Origin: Dongia_A sp964542425
GTDB lineage: Bacteria; Pseudomonadota; Alphaproteobacteria; Dongiales; Dongiaceae
DNA length: 64,000 nucleotides
NCBI GenBank assembly: GCA_964542425.1
Contig: CAZIUB010000008.1
Span: 4,288-68,287 of the forward strand
Direction of reading: 5' to 3'
Part shown: positions 33,539 to 42,611 of the stretch, one piece after another
Layout of the letters: each line of letters begins with the position of its first letter
Numbering within the stretch: position 1 is the first letter of the stretch
Translations under genes and position numbers: made by a program
Notes under the pieces: model-generated
What the model saw: only the letters and a program-made list of their open reading frames with translations
Told to the model about the DNA's origin: nothing
The model's database searches: none

Positions 33539-34931
33539 ACCCCGGGAGGCGCGCGCCGGCGCCGTCGAGACCCTCGACGAAGAGGACCTCTACGGCCCCT
33601 CGGAAAAGCTGCTGGTGAATGTCGCGGCGGCCTTGGCCGAGGGTGACATTCCCCAGGTCGAAAGCCTGATCGAGGATTTGCATCCCGCCGACGTCGCCGA
33701 TCTGATCGAGCATCTCGAACCGGAGGAGCGCAAGCTTTTCATCGAGATCACCCGCCACATGATCGAGGCCGAGACCTTCTCGCACCTCGAGGATTCGGTT
33801 CGCGAGGACGTGGTCGAGCAATTGGGCCCCGAGGCGGTGGCCGAGATCGTCAAGGAATTGGACACCGACGACGCGGTCGAACTCCTCGAGGAACTCGACA
33901 CCGAACAGCAGCAGCGAATCCTGAAAAACGTCTCGGCCGAGGACCGGGTCTTGCTGGCCCAGGGCCTGACTTACCCCGCGGACAGCGCCGGCCGCCTGAT
34001 GCAGCGCGAGCTGGTCGCGGTTCCCTCCCATTGGACGGTGGGCGAAACCATCGATTATTTGCGCGCGGCCAAGGAATTGCCCGAGGATTTCTACGATCTC
34101 TTCGTGGTCGATCCGGCGCATAGGCCGGCGGGATCGGTGCCGCTGTCGCGGGCCATGCGCTCGCCCCGGGAGACCGCGCTCACAGACATCATGGAAACCG
34201 AGCTGCGCCTAATTCCAGCCGCGATGGACCAGGAGGCCGTCGCCTATCTGTTCCGGCAATATGCGCTGGTTTCGGCGCCGGTTGTCGACGATGCCGAGCG
34301 GTTGATCGGCGTGGTGACCGTCGACGATGTGGTCCGGGTCATCGACGAGGAGGCGGAGGAGGATATGCTGAAGGTAGTCGGCGTCTCCGACACCGATTTC
34401 CAGGCCCCGGCGCCGCTCATCGCCTGGCGCCGGGTGCGCTGGCTCGTGGTGACGCTGATCAATACGCTGATCGCCGCCACTGTCATTTCGCGCTTTCAGG
34501 ACACCATCCAGCACGTCGTGGCGCTGGCGGTGCTGATGCCGATCGTCGCCGCCATGGGCGGCAACGCCGGGGTCCAGGTCATCACTGTCACCGTGCGTGC
34601 GCTCGCCACCAGGGACATCACGCCTTCGAGCAATGTTTGGCGCATCATCGGCAAGGAGATGCTGGTCGGGCTCATGAACGCCATCGTCTTCGCCACCATC
34701 CTCGGCACCATCGCCGGGCTTTGGTTCGACCACGCGCCGTTGGGATTGGTGTTGGCCGGGGCCCTGGTCTTCAACATGATTTGGGCTGGCTTCGCCGGGG
34801 CCGTCATTCCGCTTGCCATGAACCGGCTTGGCTTCGACCCGGCAACCGGGGCCGGGCCGTTCCTGACCACCACCACCGATGTGCTCGGCTTCTTCTCGTT
34901 CCTCGGCCTCGCCACCTTGTTCCTGGTCTGA
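33525..34931 (+). CDS. mgtE: Magnesium transporter MgtE
   Basis: A 468-residue Mg2+ channel/transporter. The N-terminal superhelical domain is at about 40-140 (HPADVADLIEHLEPEERKLF), two CBS domains at 145-270 (AVAYLFRQYALVSAPVVDD), and five membrane segments from about 300 with the pore signature PIVAAMGGNAGVQVITV. GTG start at 33525 overlapping maeB. The gating CBS domain is intact. Magnesium is a malic-enzyme cofactor, but a functional link with maeB is only suggestive. Confidence 0.95.
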   Translation: MATPEPREARAGAVETLDEEDLYGPSEKLLVNVAAALAEGDIPQVESLIEDLHPADVADLIEHLEPEERKLFIEITRHMIEAETFSHLEDSVREDVVEQLGPEAVAEIVKELDTDDAVELLEELDTEQQQRILKNVSAEDRVLLAQGLTYPADSAGRLMQRELVAVPSHWTVGETIDYLRAAKELPEDFYDLFVVDPAHRPAGSVPLSRAMRSPRETALTDIMETELRLIPAAMDQEAVAYLFRQYALVSAPVVDDAERLIGVVTVDDVVRVIDEEAEEDMLKVVGVSDTDFQAPAPLIAWRRVRWLVVTLINTLIAATVISRFQDTIQHVVALAVLMPIVAAMGGNAGVQVITVTVRALATRDITPSSNVWRIIGKEMLVGLMNAIVFATILGTIAGLWFDHAPLGLVLAGALVFNMIWAGFAGAVIPLAMNRLGFDPATGAGPFLTTTTDVLGFFSFLGLATLFLV

Positions 34932-34977
34932 CAAGCTGCCATTCTTTGGCGAATGGCCACTGACGCGGGAGTAGGGC

Positions 34978-35361
34978 ATGTCGCGGCAACTGATTTCATC
35001 GGGTTCGGCTTTCGAAAAGGTCGCGGGCTATTCGCGCGCCGTGGTCGATGGCGATTGGATCTTCGTGTCCGGCACGACCGGCTTCGATTACCAGCGCATG
35101 ACCATTTCCGATGACCCGGCCGAGCAGACGCACCAGACTTTCCGCAACATCGAGGCGGCGCTCAAGCAGGCGGATGCCTCGCTCGCCGATGTCGTGCGCG
35201 CGCGCTATATCGTCACCGACGAAGCGAACTGGCCGATCCTGGCGCCGATTTTCGGGCAGTATTTCGGCGACATCAGGCCGGCCTCGACCGCGATCATCTG
35301 TAAACTTGTGGATCCGCGCATGAAGATCGAAATCGAAGTAACCGCGAAACGGAGGGCGTAG
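34978..35361 (+). CDS. RidA family protein
   Basis: A 127-residue YjgF/YER057c/UK114-type protein. These trimers deaminate reactive enamines or imines or have other roles, depending on subgroup. Seen: GYSRAVVDGDWIFVSGTTGFD, QTFRNIEAALKQADASLADV and RPASTAIICKLVDPRMKIEIEV. The position of the archetype's catalytic Arg (Arg105) is not obvious here (a Lys-Leu-Val-Asp stretch), so RidA activity is uncertain. It begins a short run with the SDR gene 4 bp downstream. Confidence 0.85.
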   Translation: MSRQLISSGSAFEKVAGYSRAVVDGDWIFVSGTTGFDYQRMTISDDPAEQTHQTFRNIEAALKQADASLADVVRARYIVTDEANWPILAPIFGQYFGDIRPASTAIICKLVDPRMKIEIEVTAKRRA

Positions 35362-35365
35362 CATC

Positions 35366-36046
35366 ATGCCAAGTGTATTGATCACCGGCGCCAACAGGGG
35401 CATAGGCCTGGAGTTGGCGCGCCAATATGCGGGCCTTGGCTGGCGCGTCCTGGCCTGCTGCCGAAATCCCTCCGGGGCGAATGCGCTCGCCGGCCTCGGC
35501 AAGAACGTGGAAGTCTTGCCCCTCGACGTGACCGACGAGGCGCAAATCGCGGCGCTGGCCAGGCGCCTGGACGGGCAGGCCATCGACATCCTACTCAACA
35601 ATGCAGGTATCCACGGCGGCGAGCAAAGTTTCGGCGCCAATGAACCGGCCGATTGGCTACGCGTGTTCCACGTCAATTGCGTGGCACCTCTTCGCCTGAC
35701 CGAGGCACTGGTGGAGCATGTCGCCCGAAGCGATCAGCGCAAGGTCATCGCCATCACCTCGCGCATGGGCTCGATCGGTGATCACCCGGGTGGTGGCGAT
35801 TACAGCTATCGCTCGTCCAAGGCCGCGCTCAACATGGCGATGGTCAGTGCCGCGGCCGATCTGAAACCGCGTGGCATCGCGATCGGCCTCCTACATCCGG
35901 GCTGGGTCAAGACCGACATGGGCGGCCAAGGCGCGCCGGTTTCCCGCGAGGCCAGCGCCACCGGTATCCGCCAGGTGATCGACGCCCTCGATCTGTCACG
36001 AACCGGCGGGTTCTGGGATTATCAAGGCAAGGTGCTGCCCTGGTGA
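35366..36046 (+). CDS. Short-chain dehydrogenase/reductase
   Basis: A 226-residue classical SDR. The cofactor motif is ITGANRGIGLELARQYA (residues 6-22), NNAG occurs in ILLNNAGIHGG, the catalytic Ser is in VIAITSRMGSI, and Tyr/Lys are in YSYRSSKAALNMA. It ends FWDYQGKVLPW, as in C-factor/sniffer-like SDRs. The substrate is unknown. It is followed by repeat DH8. Confidence 0.88.
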   Translation: MPSVLITGANRGIGLELARQYAGLGWRVLACCRNPSGANALAGLGKNVEVLPLDVTDEAQIAALARRLDGQAIDILLNNAGIHGGEQSFGANEPADWLRVFHVNCVAPLRLTEALVEHVARSDQRKVIAITSRMGSIGDHPGGGDYSYRSSKAALNMAMVSAAADLKPRGIAIGLLHPGWVKTDMGGQGAPVSREASATGIRQVIDALDLSRTGGFWDYQGKVLPW

Positions 36047-36067
36047 TGCGCCGCCCATGAACCCTGG

Positions 36068-36184
36068 TGCCCGCATTCGTGAGACTGGCTGGTTCGAGCC
36101 AAATGGCGCCGCCAGCGCAATCCAGCGCGTAGGATCTATTTGGTAACATGCGGCCCGACTTTCGTGGAGGCAACGGAGCGATCG

Positions 36185-36213
<29 letters not shown>
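36068..36213 (+). repeat. Double-hairpin element DH8, supplies a start codon
   Basis: Plus-oriented family member with a diverged left hairpin (TGCCCGCATTCG with CGCGTAGG) and an excellent right one: GCCCGACTTTCG with CGAAAGTTGGCAC, followed by TAG (border CACTAG). Inside the right hairpin, GGAG-CGATCG-ATGGATCACG forms a Shine-Dalgarno plus start codon that stays open to the end of the element, and the acyl-CoA dehydrogenase gene continues in that frame. Confidence 0.88.
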
Positions 36214-37342
<1,129 letters not shown>

Positions 37343-37487
37343 CGGAAAAGGGGACCGAAAGGGGACGCTACCCTTAGGGAAAAGGGGACGCTACCCTTTT
37401 CTCGCCTGCCGTAGCCCCTGAGGGAAAAGGGTAGGGAAAAGGGTAGGGAAAAGGGTAGCGTCCCCTTTTCCGTCCCCCTTTTCCGTC
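37343..37487. repeat. GGAAAAGGGGACGCTACCC palindrome, rearranged copy B
   Basis: A scrambled cluster beginning at the base after the acyl-CoA dehydrogenase stop. It has GGAAAAGGGGAC, GGGGACGCTACCC twice, the loop CTGCCGTAGCCCCTGAGGG in the orientation opposite to copy A, three tandem GGGAAAAGGGTA units, then TAGCGTCCCCTTTTCC and a second CCCCCTTTTCC. It abuts and truncates DH9, as copy A abuts DH7. Confidence 0.75.
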
Positions 37488-37488
37488 C

Positions 37489-37600
37489 AAATGATCCCAC
37501 CAATGTACGCCGGCGGGGACCATCGTTTGCTAGCATGCGGCCCGACTTTCGTGGAAGGACGGACGCGTTTCGTGTATTGCGCATTTTCGAAAGTTGGCAC
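37489..37600 (+). repeat. Double-hairpin element DH9 (left-truncated)
   Basis: The first arm of the left hairpin is missing, replaced by the preceding palindrome cluster. The remaining part shows GTACGCCGGCGGGGACC, the linker GCTAGCATGCGGCC, and a complete right stem CCCGACTTTCG with CGAAAGTTGGCAC. The position of the element's internal ATG is GTG here (GTGTATTGCGCATTTTCG). Confidence 0.85.
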
Positions 37601-37617
37601 TGGCAGGAATAGAGCCC

Positions 37618-38220
37618 ATGGCCGAAGACCTCGATTTCTATTTCGATTTCTCCTCGCCATATGGTTACCTGGCCTCCGGGCGCATCGACGCGCTCGCCGC
37701 CGAATTTGGCCGCAAGGCGCGCTGGCGCCCAATTCTACTGGGCGCGGTGTTCAAGGTGACCGGCCAATCGCCGCTCATCGGCCAGAATCTGCGCGGGCCC
37801 TATCACGCTAGGGACATGGCGCGCTCGGCCCGGCGGCTCGGCATTCCCTTGCACCTGCCCGATCCCTTTCCCTTCGCCTCGATCGCAGCAGCCCGCGCCT
37901 TCTATTGGCTGGAGGAAACCGATCGCGCGCGCGCGGTCGAACTCGCCAAGGCCATCTTCGATGCCGTCTTCGGCCGGGGCAGGGCAGTGTTAGCGCCCGA
38001 GGACGTGGCCGAAATCGCGACCGGGATCGGCCTCGATCGCCAGGCCCTATTGGAGGGAATGGCACTGCCCGCGATCAAGGATCGCCTGCGCGCCGAGGTC
38101 GATGGCGCGATCGAAAGGGGCGTGTTCGGATCGCCCTTCATCTTCGCCGATGGCGAACCGTTCTGGGGCAACGACCGGCTCGATGACGCGCGCGAGTGGC
38201 TGCGCCGGGGCGGCTGGTAG
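37618..38220 (+). CDS. 2-hydroxychromene-2-carboxylate isomerase-like (DsbA fold)
   Basis: A 200-residue kappa-class GST/DsbA-fold protein. Seen: FYFDFSSPYGYLASGRIDAL at the start, whose Ser is the glutathione-activating residue in the family, a helical insertion around 60-150, and the C-terminal GVFGSPFIFADGEPFWGNDR. Known members isomerise 2-hydroxychromene-2-carboxylate in aromatic degradation, but no such pathway is visible here, so the substrate is open. An ATG at 37594 would use the edge of DH9; 37618 is favoured. Confidence 0.85.
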   Translation: MAEDLDFYFDFSSPYGYLASGRIDALAAEFGRKARWRPILLGAVFKVTGQSPLIGQNLRGPYHARDMARSARRLGIPLHLPDPFPFASIAAARAFYWLEETDRARAVELAKAIFDAVFGRGRAVLAPEDVAEIATGIGLDRQALLEGMALPAIKDRLRAEVDGAIERGVFGSPFIFADGEPFWGNDRLDDAREWLRRGGW

Positions 38221-38226
38221 AAATTG

Positions 38227-38724
38227 CTATTCCGGCTTGGGGTTGAATTCCCGCGCCGCCTTTTCGGCCGCCGAGACCTGTTGCTGGCTGAGATCGACCC
38301 GCAAATCGTTGAGCGCCATCGCCACGCGCTGCTGGGTTTCCGGGCCCAATTGCTGAAGGTTCGCAATCGCCAGCCAACGGTAGGCGATGGCGGTGTCACG
38401 CGTGACACCTTGGCCGTGGCCGTAAAGGACGGCAAGGCCGATCATGGCGTCCGCGTTGCCTTGATTGGCGGCGCGCGTGTACCAGTTCAACGCCTTCTGA
38501 AAATTGGCCGACCCGATGCGGCCGTAATGGTGGAACCCGGCCAGCTCGAACTGCGCCTCGGAATTGCCGCCGGTGGCCAGATCCTGGAGATCGGCGAACG
38601 CGTCGAAATAGCGCTGCTCCGCCAGGGCCCGACGCACGTCTTCCATATCGGCGGCCAAGCAAGGGGGCGCGATGGCGAGCAGCAACGCGCCCGCGAAAAA
38701 CAAACCTCGCCAGGACTTCGCCAT
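38227..38724 (-). CDS. Secreted Sel1-repeat protein
   Basis: A 165-residue protein with a signal peptide (WRGLFFAGALLLAIAPPCLA) and Sel1-like repeats: AQFELAGFHHYGRIGSANFQ, ALNWYTRAANQGNADAMIGL and AVLYGHGQGVTRDTAIAYRW. Such helical repeats act as protein-protein interaction scaffolds in the periplasm. The start is set at 38724 because the signal peptide follows; an upstream in-frame ATG adds 19 residues that look non-coding. It converges with the isomerase gene. Confidence 0.82.
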   Translation of the reverse strand: MAKSWRGLFFAGALLLAIAPPCLAADMEDVRRALAEQRYFDAFADLQDLATGGNSEAQFELAGFHHYGRIGSANFQKALNWYTRAANQGNADAMIGLAVLYGHGQGVTRDTAIAYRWLAIANLQQLGPETQQRVAMALNDLRVDLSQQQVSAAEKAAREFNPKPE

Positions 38725-38793
38725 ACCCGATTCCTGTCGTCGACCAAGCCGGCACACGCGGCGTGGCCAAATCGCCGGCACTCGAATAGGTTG

Positions 38794-38871
38794 CTAGTGG
38801 CCTTTCGATTCTGAAATTCGCGGGGGGCGTATCGCCCGGTGGTCTGGCGAATTTCAGAATCGGGACACTAG
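38794..38871. repeat. CTAG-bordered palindrome P4
   Basis: A long perfect stem: CGATTCTGAAATTCGC (38806-38821) and its exact complement GCGAATTTCAGAATCG (38847-38862), with an inner GGGCG-TAT-CGCCC hairpin. Both ends carry CTAG (38794-38797 and 38868-38871), with GTGGCC and GGACAC between the border and the stem. This is the cleanest member of the palindrome class. Confidence 0.8.
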
Positions 38872-38898
38872 CCGGTCGGGCGCGCGAAGTCGAAGAGA

Positions 38899-39171
38899 TC
38901 AATGCGCCGCTGGTCGGGGCAGAGTGAACTCGCCCGCGCGAACGATACCCGCCAGATCGTCGAGGAATTCGGCGGTGTTCGCCACGCCGTGGCAAGCGAC
39001 GATCGCAAACAAGGCAGCCGAGATCGACATCGTGCCGATGGTGTCGAAGGCGATGCCGCGCTGCTGGCAATCGTCCCAGAACGCATTGAACATTTCGAAG
39101 CAGAGCAGTCGCTGTGCCTCGTCGGTCATTTCGTGCGGTACGTCCTGCACGAGGGCCAGAGCCGGTTCCAT
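38899..39171 (-). CDS. Conserved hypothetical protein
   Basis: A 90-residue acidic protein I do not recognise (starts MEPALALVQDVPHEMTDEAQ, ends FTLPRPAAH). It is mostly helical, with CFEMFNAFWDDCQQRG in the middle and no signal or membrane segment beyond a mildly hydrophobic ISAALFAIVACHG. GGGAGA lies six bases before the chosen ATG. A longer in-frame start at 39246 adds 25 residues without a ribosome site. It precedes no obvious operon partner. Confidence 0.6.
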   Translation of the reverse strand: MEPALALVQDVPHEMTDEAQRLLCFEMFNAFWDDCQQRGIAFDTIGTMSISAALFAIVACHGVANTAEFLDDLAGIVRAGEFTLPRPAAH

Positions 39172-39315
39172 TGGTATCTCCCTTCTGGAAATTGGACCGA
39201 CCCGATGTCCGCAAACCCCATGCCATAAAAAATACAATAAAATCAATCTATTGCGAAACGAGGTGCCGGCCCCTTCCGACCCCGCCCCGGTCTTGGCGGC
39301 AGAATTTGCCGGGCG

Positions 39316-40908
39316 CTACGCCAAGAACTGGGAATCTTCGCGCACCTCGATCAGCGTCGGTCCATCGGCGATGAGCGCGCCGGCGATGGCATCGCTGATC
39401 GCATCCAGAGAGTTGGGTCTCTCGGCCCTGGCGCCGAAGGAACGGGCGAGCGCCAGGTAATCGGGATTGCGCGGTTTCACCCCCAATTCCGGAATATCGC
39501 GCGCGACCATGTCGCCGGCGATTTGGCCCAAGGCATCGTTGTTCCAAAGAATGATGGGGAGCGGCAGCCGCTGCTCCACCGCCGTGCCCAAATCCTGGAC
39601 CGTGAACAAGAATCCGGCGTCCCCCGCGAGCGCCGCGACCGCGGAATCGGGGCGGGCGATCTTGCCGCCGATCGCCGCCGGCAACGCATAGCCAAGCGTC
39701 CCGAAGCCGTTGGGATGGAACCAGCCGCGCGGGCGGCCGCACGGGTAATAGTAATTGCCGGTATAGGCGATCTGGGTCATGTCGGTGAACACCATCCCAT
39801 CCTCCGGCATGGCGGCGCGGATGGCATCCAGAACCCTCATGTGTCGGCGCTGCAGGGGCGGGGGATCGGCCCCGTTCCGGTCGCGGATGGATTTGGCGCG
39901 GGCCGGGTCCGGCCTGGCCCTTGTCTTCAGGCGGCCGGCGAGCGCGCTCATGGTCGGCCCGGCATCGGCCAAGAGCCCCACGCTCGGCGGATATTCGCGG
40001 ATGAGCGTGGCCGGATCGAGGTCGATCCGAATGAGCGCGCCGTTGATTTCAAGCCGATCTACCCAGGAATCGGTCTCGGCCAGCTCGGTGCCGACGGCGA
40101 TCACGAGATCGGCGGCCGCGATCTCGGCCTGGGTCGCGGGCTTCGTCATCGTGGCACCCAAGGATTGCGGGTGGCTGTCCGGGATCACGCCCTTGCCAGC
40201 GATGGTGGTGATGGCCAGTGCCCCAATCGCCTCGACCAATGCCCTGGCCTCTTTCGGGCAATCGATGGTGCCGCCGCCAAGGATGACGACCCGGCGCGAT
40301 GCGCCTTCGATCAGCGCCGTCGCGCGATCGAGTTCGCCCGGTGTCGCCAGCAATCGCTTCGCACGAACGCGCGTCGGAATTTCGGACTTGTAAGTCGCCG
40401 CCAGGAAATCGAGCGGGAACTCCAGCACCACCGGGCGCGGCCGGCCGGTTTCGAACAGGCGGAAGGCATCGGCGACGGCGCCCGGCAGATCGGCTTCGCG
40501 TGCGATCGTGCGGGCAAACCCGGTCAAGGGCGCGATCGCCGCGCGCTGGTCGGTGATCTCGTGCAGCCGCCCGCGTCCCTTGCCCAGATCGGCACTCGAA
40601 TTGACGCTGGCGATGACCAGGATCGGCACCGAATCCGAATAGGCCTGGCCGATCGGCGTCGCCGCGTTCATCAGGCCGGGGCCGGTGATCAGGCAGCACA
40701 CGCCTGGCCGGCCCGAGGCCCGTGCATAGCCATCCGCCATGAATCCGGCGCCCTGTTCGTGACGGACGCCGATATGGCGCATGCGCCGCTCGGCCAAGCC
40801 CCGATAGAGATCGAGCGTATGCACGCCGGGGATGCCAAACACGGTATCGATTCCATAGGCCTCCAGTTGCGCGATCACCGCGTGGCCGCCGATCTGATTG
40901 GAACCCAT
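39316..40908 (-). CDS. Thiamine pyrophosphate enzyme, 2-ketoarginine decarboxylase-like
   Basis: A 530-residue member of the acetolactate synthase/pyruvate decarboxylase superfamily. The N-terminal domain has GIDTVFGIPGVHTLDLYRGL with the catalytic Glu in RHEQGAGFMADGYARASGR, then a central Rossmann-like domain. The TPP-binding segment begins GDAGFLFTVQDLGTAVEQ and ends ILWNN. The GVHTLxLYRGL signature is as I recall it from 5-guanidino-2-oxopentanoate decarboxylases (AruI). That enzyme would decarboxylate the keto acid of arginine; dadA lies 1.7 kb away. Oxalyl- or other 2-oxoacid decarboxylase remains possible. Confidence 0.75.
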   Translation of the reverse strand: MGSNQIGGHAVIAQLEAYGIDTVFGIPGVHTLDLYRGLAERRMRHIGVRHEQGAGFMADGYARASGRPGVCCLITGPGLMNAATPIGQAYSDSVPILVIASVNSSADLGKGRGRLHEITDQRAAIAPLTGFARTIAREADLPGAVADAFRLFETGRPRPVVLEFPLDFLAATYKSEIPTRVRAKRLLATPGELDRATALIEGASRRVVILGGGTIDCPKEARALVEAIGALAITTIAGKGVIPDSHPQSLGATMTKPATQAEIAAADLVIAVGTELAETDSWVDRLEINGALIRIDLDPATLIREYPPSVGLLADAGPTMSALAGRLKTRARPDPARAKSIRDRNGADPPPLQRRHMRVLDAIRAAMPEDGMVFTDMTQIAYTGNYYYPCGRPRGWFHPNGFGTLGYALPAAIGGKIARPDSAVAALAGDAGFLFTVQDLGTAVEQRLPLPIILWNNDALGQIAGDMVARDIPELGVKPRNPDYLALARSFGARAERPNSLDAISDAIAGALIADGPTLIEVREDSQFLA

Positions 40909-40995
40909 CGACAATCTCCTCGCATTGCGCCCATTGGCAAAGCTGTGTACAGCTTGGCCAAGTCTTGGACAAGAAACGGAATCGGTCCGCGCGTC

Positions 40996-41895
40996 ATGCC
41001 AAGCGACCTTGCCGGGCTGATCGCCGAGTTGAGCGCGGTAGTGCTGCCGGTGCTGGTCGTGGCCGGCATCGGATATCTGTGGATCCGGCTGGGGCGGCGA
41101 TTCGACGGCGCGTTCCTGACCGACATCGTCAGCAATGTCGGTGCACCCTGCCTGGTCGCGCATTCCCTGATCAGCCTCGACGTGGCGCCGGGCGCGATGC
41201 TGGTGATGGGCCAGGCGGTCATCCTTTGCCTGATCCTGTTCGGGCTCCTGGGGCTGGCGGTCGTCAAGGTCTCGCGCCTGTCGCCCAATTCCTTCCTGCC
41301 GGCGCTGATGTTTCCCAACACCGGCAACATGGGACTGCCCTTGGCGCTGTTCGCGTTCGGGGATGAAGGTCTGGCCTTGGGTGTCGTCTACTTCGCCTGC
41401 GCCTCGACGCTGCAATTCACGCTGGGCATATCGCTGGCGGCGGGCACCGTGTCGTTTGCGCGGCTTTTGCGTACGCCGGCCATCCATGCGGTCCTGGTGT
41501 CGATCGTGATCCTGGGGCTGGACCTCGATGTGCCGCGCTGGGCCGATAACACGATCGGAATCCTGGGCGGCCTCACCATTCCCTTCATGCTGCTGGCGCT
41601 AGGCGCGTCGCTGGCGCAGTTGCGCGTGGCCGCCTTGGGCCGCAACACGATGCTGGCGGCGGTGCGGCTCGCCGGTGGGTTCGCGATCGGTTTCGCGGTC
41701 GCCGGCCTGCTTGACCTGCCCCGGGTTGCCGCCGGCGTGCTCGTGATCCAGAGCTCGATGCCGGTCGCGGTGTTCAACTTCCTGTTCGCCAGGCAATATG
41801 GCAGGGCGCATGCCGATGTCGCGGCGATGGTGGTGATCTCGACGATTCTTTCCTTCGTGTCTCTGCCGCTTCTGGTGTTGTTCGCGCTCCGCTGA
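40996..41895 (+). CDS. AEC family (auxin efflux carrier-like) transporter
   Basis: A 299-residue inner-membrane protein with about ten hydrophobic segments in two similar halves, separated near residue 150. The first half has VLPVLVVAGIGYLWIRLGRR and FPNTGNMGLPLALFAFGDEG, the latter a family signature; the second half has IGILGGLTIPFMLLALGASL and QSSMPVAVFNFLFA. Members export organic anions or amino-acid derivatives. It is transcribed divergently from the TPP decarboxylase across an 87-bp gap, suggesting shared control. Confidence 0.88.
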   Translation: MPSDLAGLIAELSAVVLPVLVVAGIGYLWIRLGRRFDGAFLTDIVSNVGAPCLVAHSLISLDVAPGAMLVMGQAVILCLILFGLLGLAVVKVSRLSPNSFLPALMFPNTGNMGLPLALFAFGDEGLALGVVYFACASTLQFTLGISLAAGTVSFARLLRTPAIHAVLVSIVILGLDLDVPRWADNTIGILGGLTIPFMLLALGASLAQLRVAALGRNTMLAAVRLAGGFAIGFAVAGLLDLPRVAAGVLVIQSSMPVAVFNFLFARQYGRAHADVAAMVVISTILSFVSLPLLVLFALR

Positions 41896-41908
41896 CGCGG
41901 CCGGGCAG

Positions 41909-42535
41909 CTATTGCAGGGAGATCTCGGATTCGGCGAGGGTCTCGCCCAAATGCTCCAGCAGTGTCGAGACCATGCGTTGGGCGGCCTGCTCGACCTTCA
42001 CGTCCAGTCCATCGCGCGAGACCCGGCCGCGCCACAAATAGAGGCCCGATTTTCTCTCATAGACCGCGATGTCGAGGCGCAGCAAATGGCCCGAGCGCGG
42101 AATCTCGCGCTGATTGAGAAGGGTCGAGCGTTCGCTCGAGAACAGATTGTCGCCCTCGCCCAAGGGCGCCTCGGTGCCGGTTCGCGGCACCAGGGTGCGC
42201 TCGTCCTGGCCCTCGGCCCGAATCAGCGTCATGTCGACCAGCATGACCAGGGCCGCGTCGCGGCTGGCGCCATGGCCGCGATTGGCAAGTTCCCGGTTGA
42301 CCCGCTGCAGCGCTTCCGCGTCGAGATCGCTGCTGTCGGCCGCCAGGGTATCGAACTCGGCCCCGGCCGGGATCTCGCCATAGGCGATGGCGCTTGCCAG
42401 CCCGATCCCGTCCGGGCTCTCCTGCGCCATCGCGGCCGCGATGGCGGTTGCCATGGCGGCCGAGGCCGCCAACGCCAACCCCAGGAAACGCGCGCGAAGT
42501 CCAGGATACATTCGATGGAACCCGAATCGAATCAT
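41909..42535 (-). CDS. Secreted hypothetical protein
   Basis: A 208-residue protein I do not recognise. A signal peptide or anchor lies near the start (FLGLALAASAAMATAIAAAM, after an Arg-containing n-region). The mature part has VMLVDMTLIRAEGQDERTLV and LLRLDIAVYERKSGLYLWRG, consistent with a small alpha/beta periplasmic domain. The Arg-Gly-Arg-Val-Ser and C-terminal helix resemble lipoprotein-like DUF families, but no name is justified. It converges with the AEC transporter. Confidence 0.6.
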   Translation of the reverse strand: MIRFGFHRMYPGLRARFLGLALAASAAMATAIAAAMAQESPDGIGLASAIAYGEIPAGAEFDTLAADSSDLDAEALQRVNRELANRGHGASRDAALVMLVDMTLIRAEGQDERTLVPRTGTEAPLGEGDNLFSSERSTLLNQREIPRSGHLLRLDIAVYERKSGLYLWRGRVSRDGLDVKVEQAAQRMVSTLLEHLGETLAESEISLQ

Positions 42536-42611
42536 GCTTTCACAGGGATGATTCTATGATGTTCCATCGCCTGGCGCCAGCGCGCAGCCTCTGCCTCGCG
42601 CGCAATTGGGC

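Noticed and set aside
37594..37617. Longer start for the HCCA-isomerase-like gene
   Set aside because: The extra residues MALAGIEP overlap the end of repeat DH9; the DsbA-fold homology starts after the ATG at 37618.
38899..39246. Long version of the 90-residue hypothetical gene
   Set aside because: The 25 extra residues include an AT-rich stretch with no ribosome site; the ATG at 39171 has GGGAGA at the right distance.
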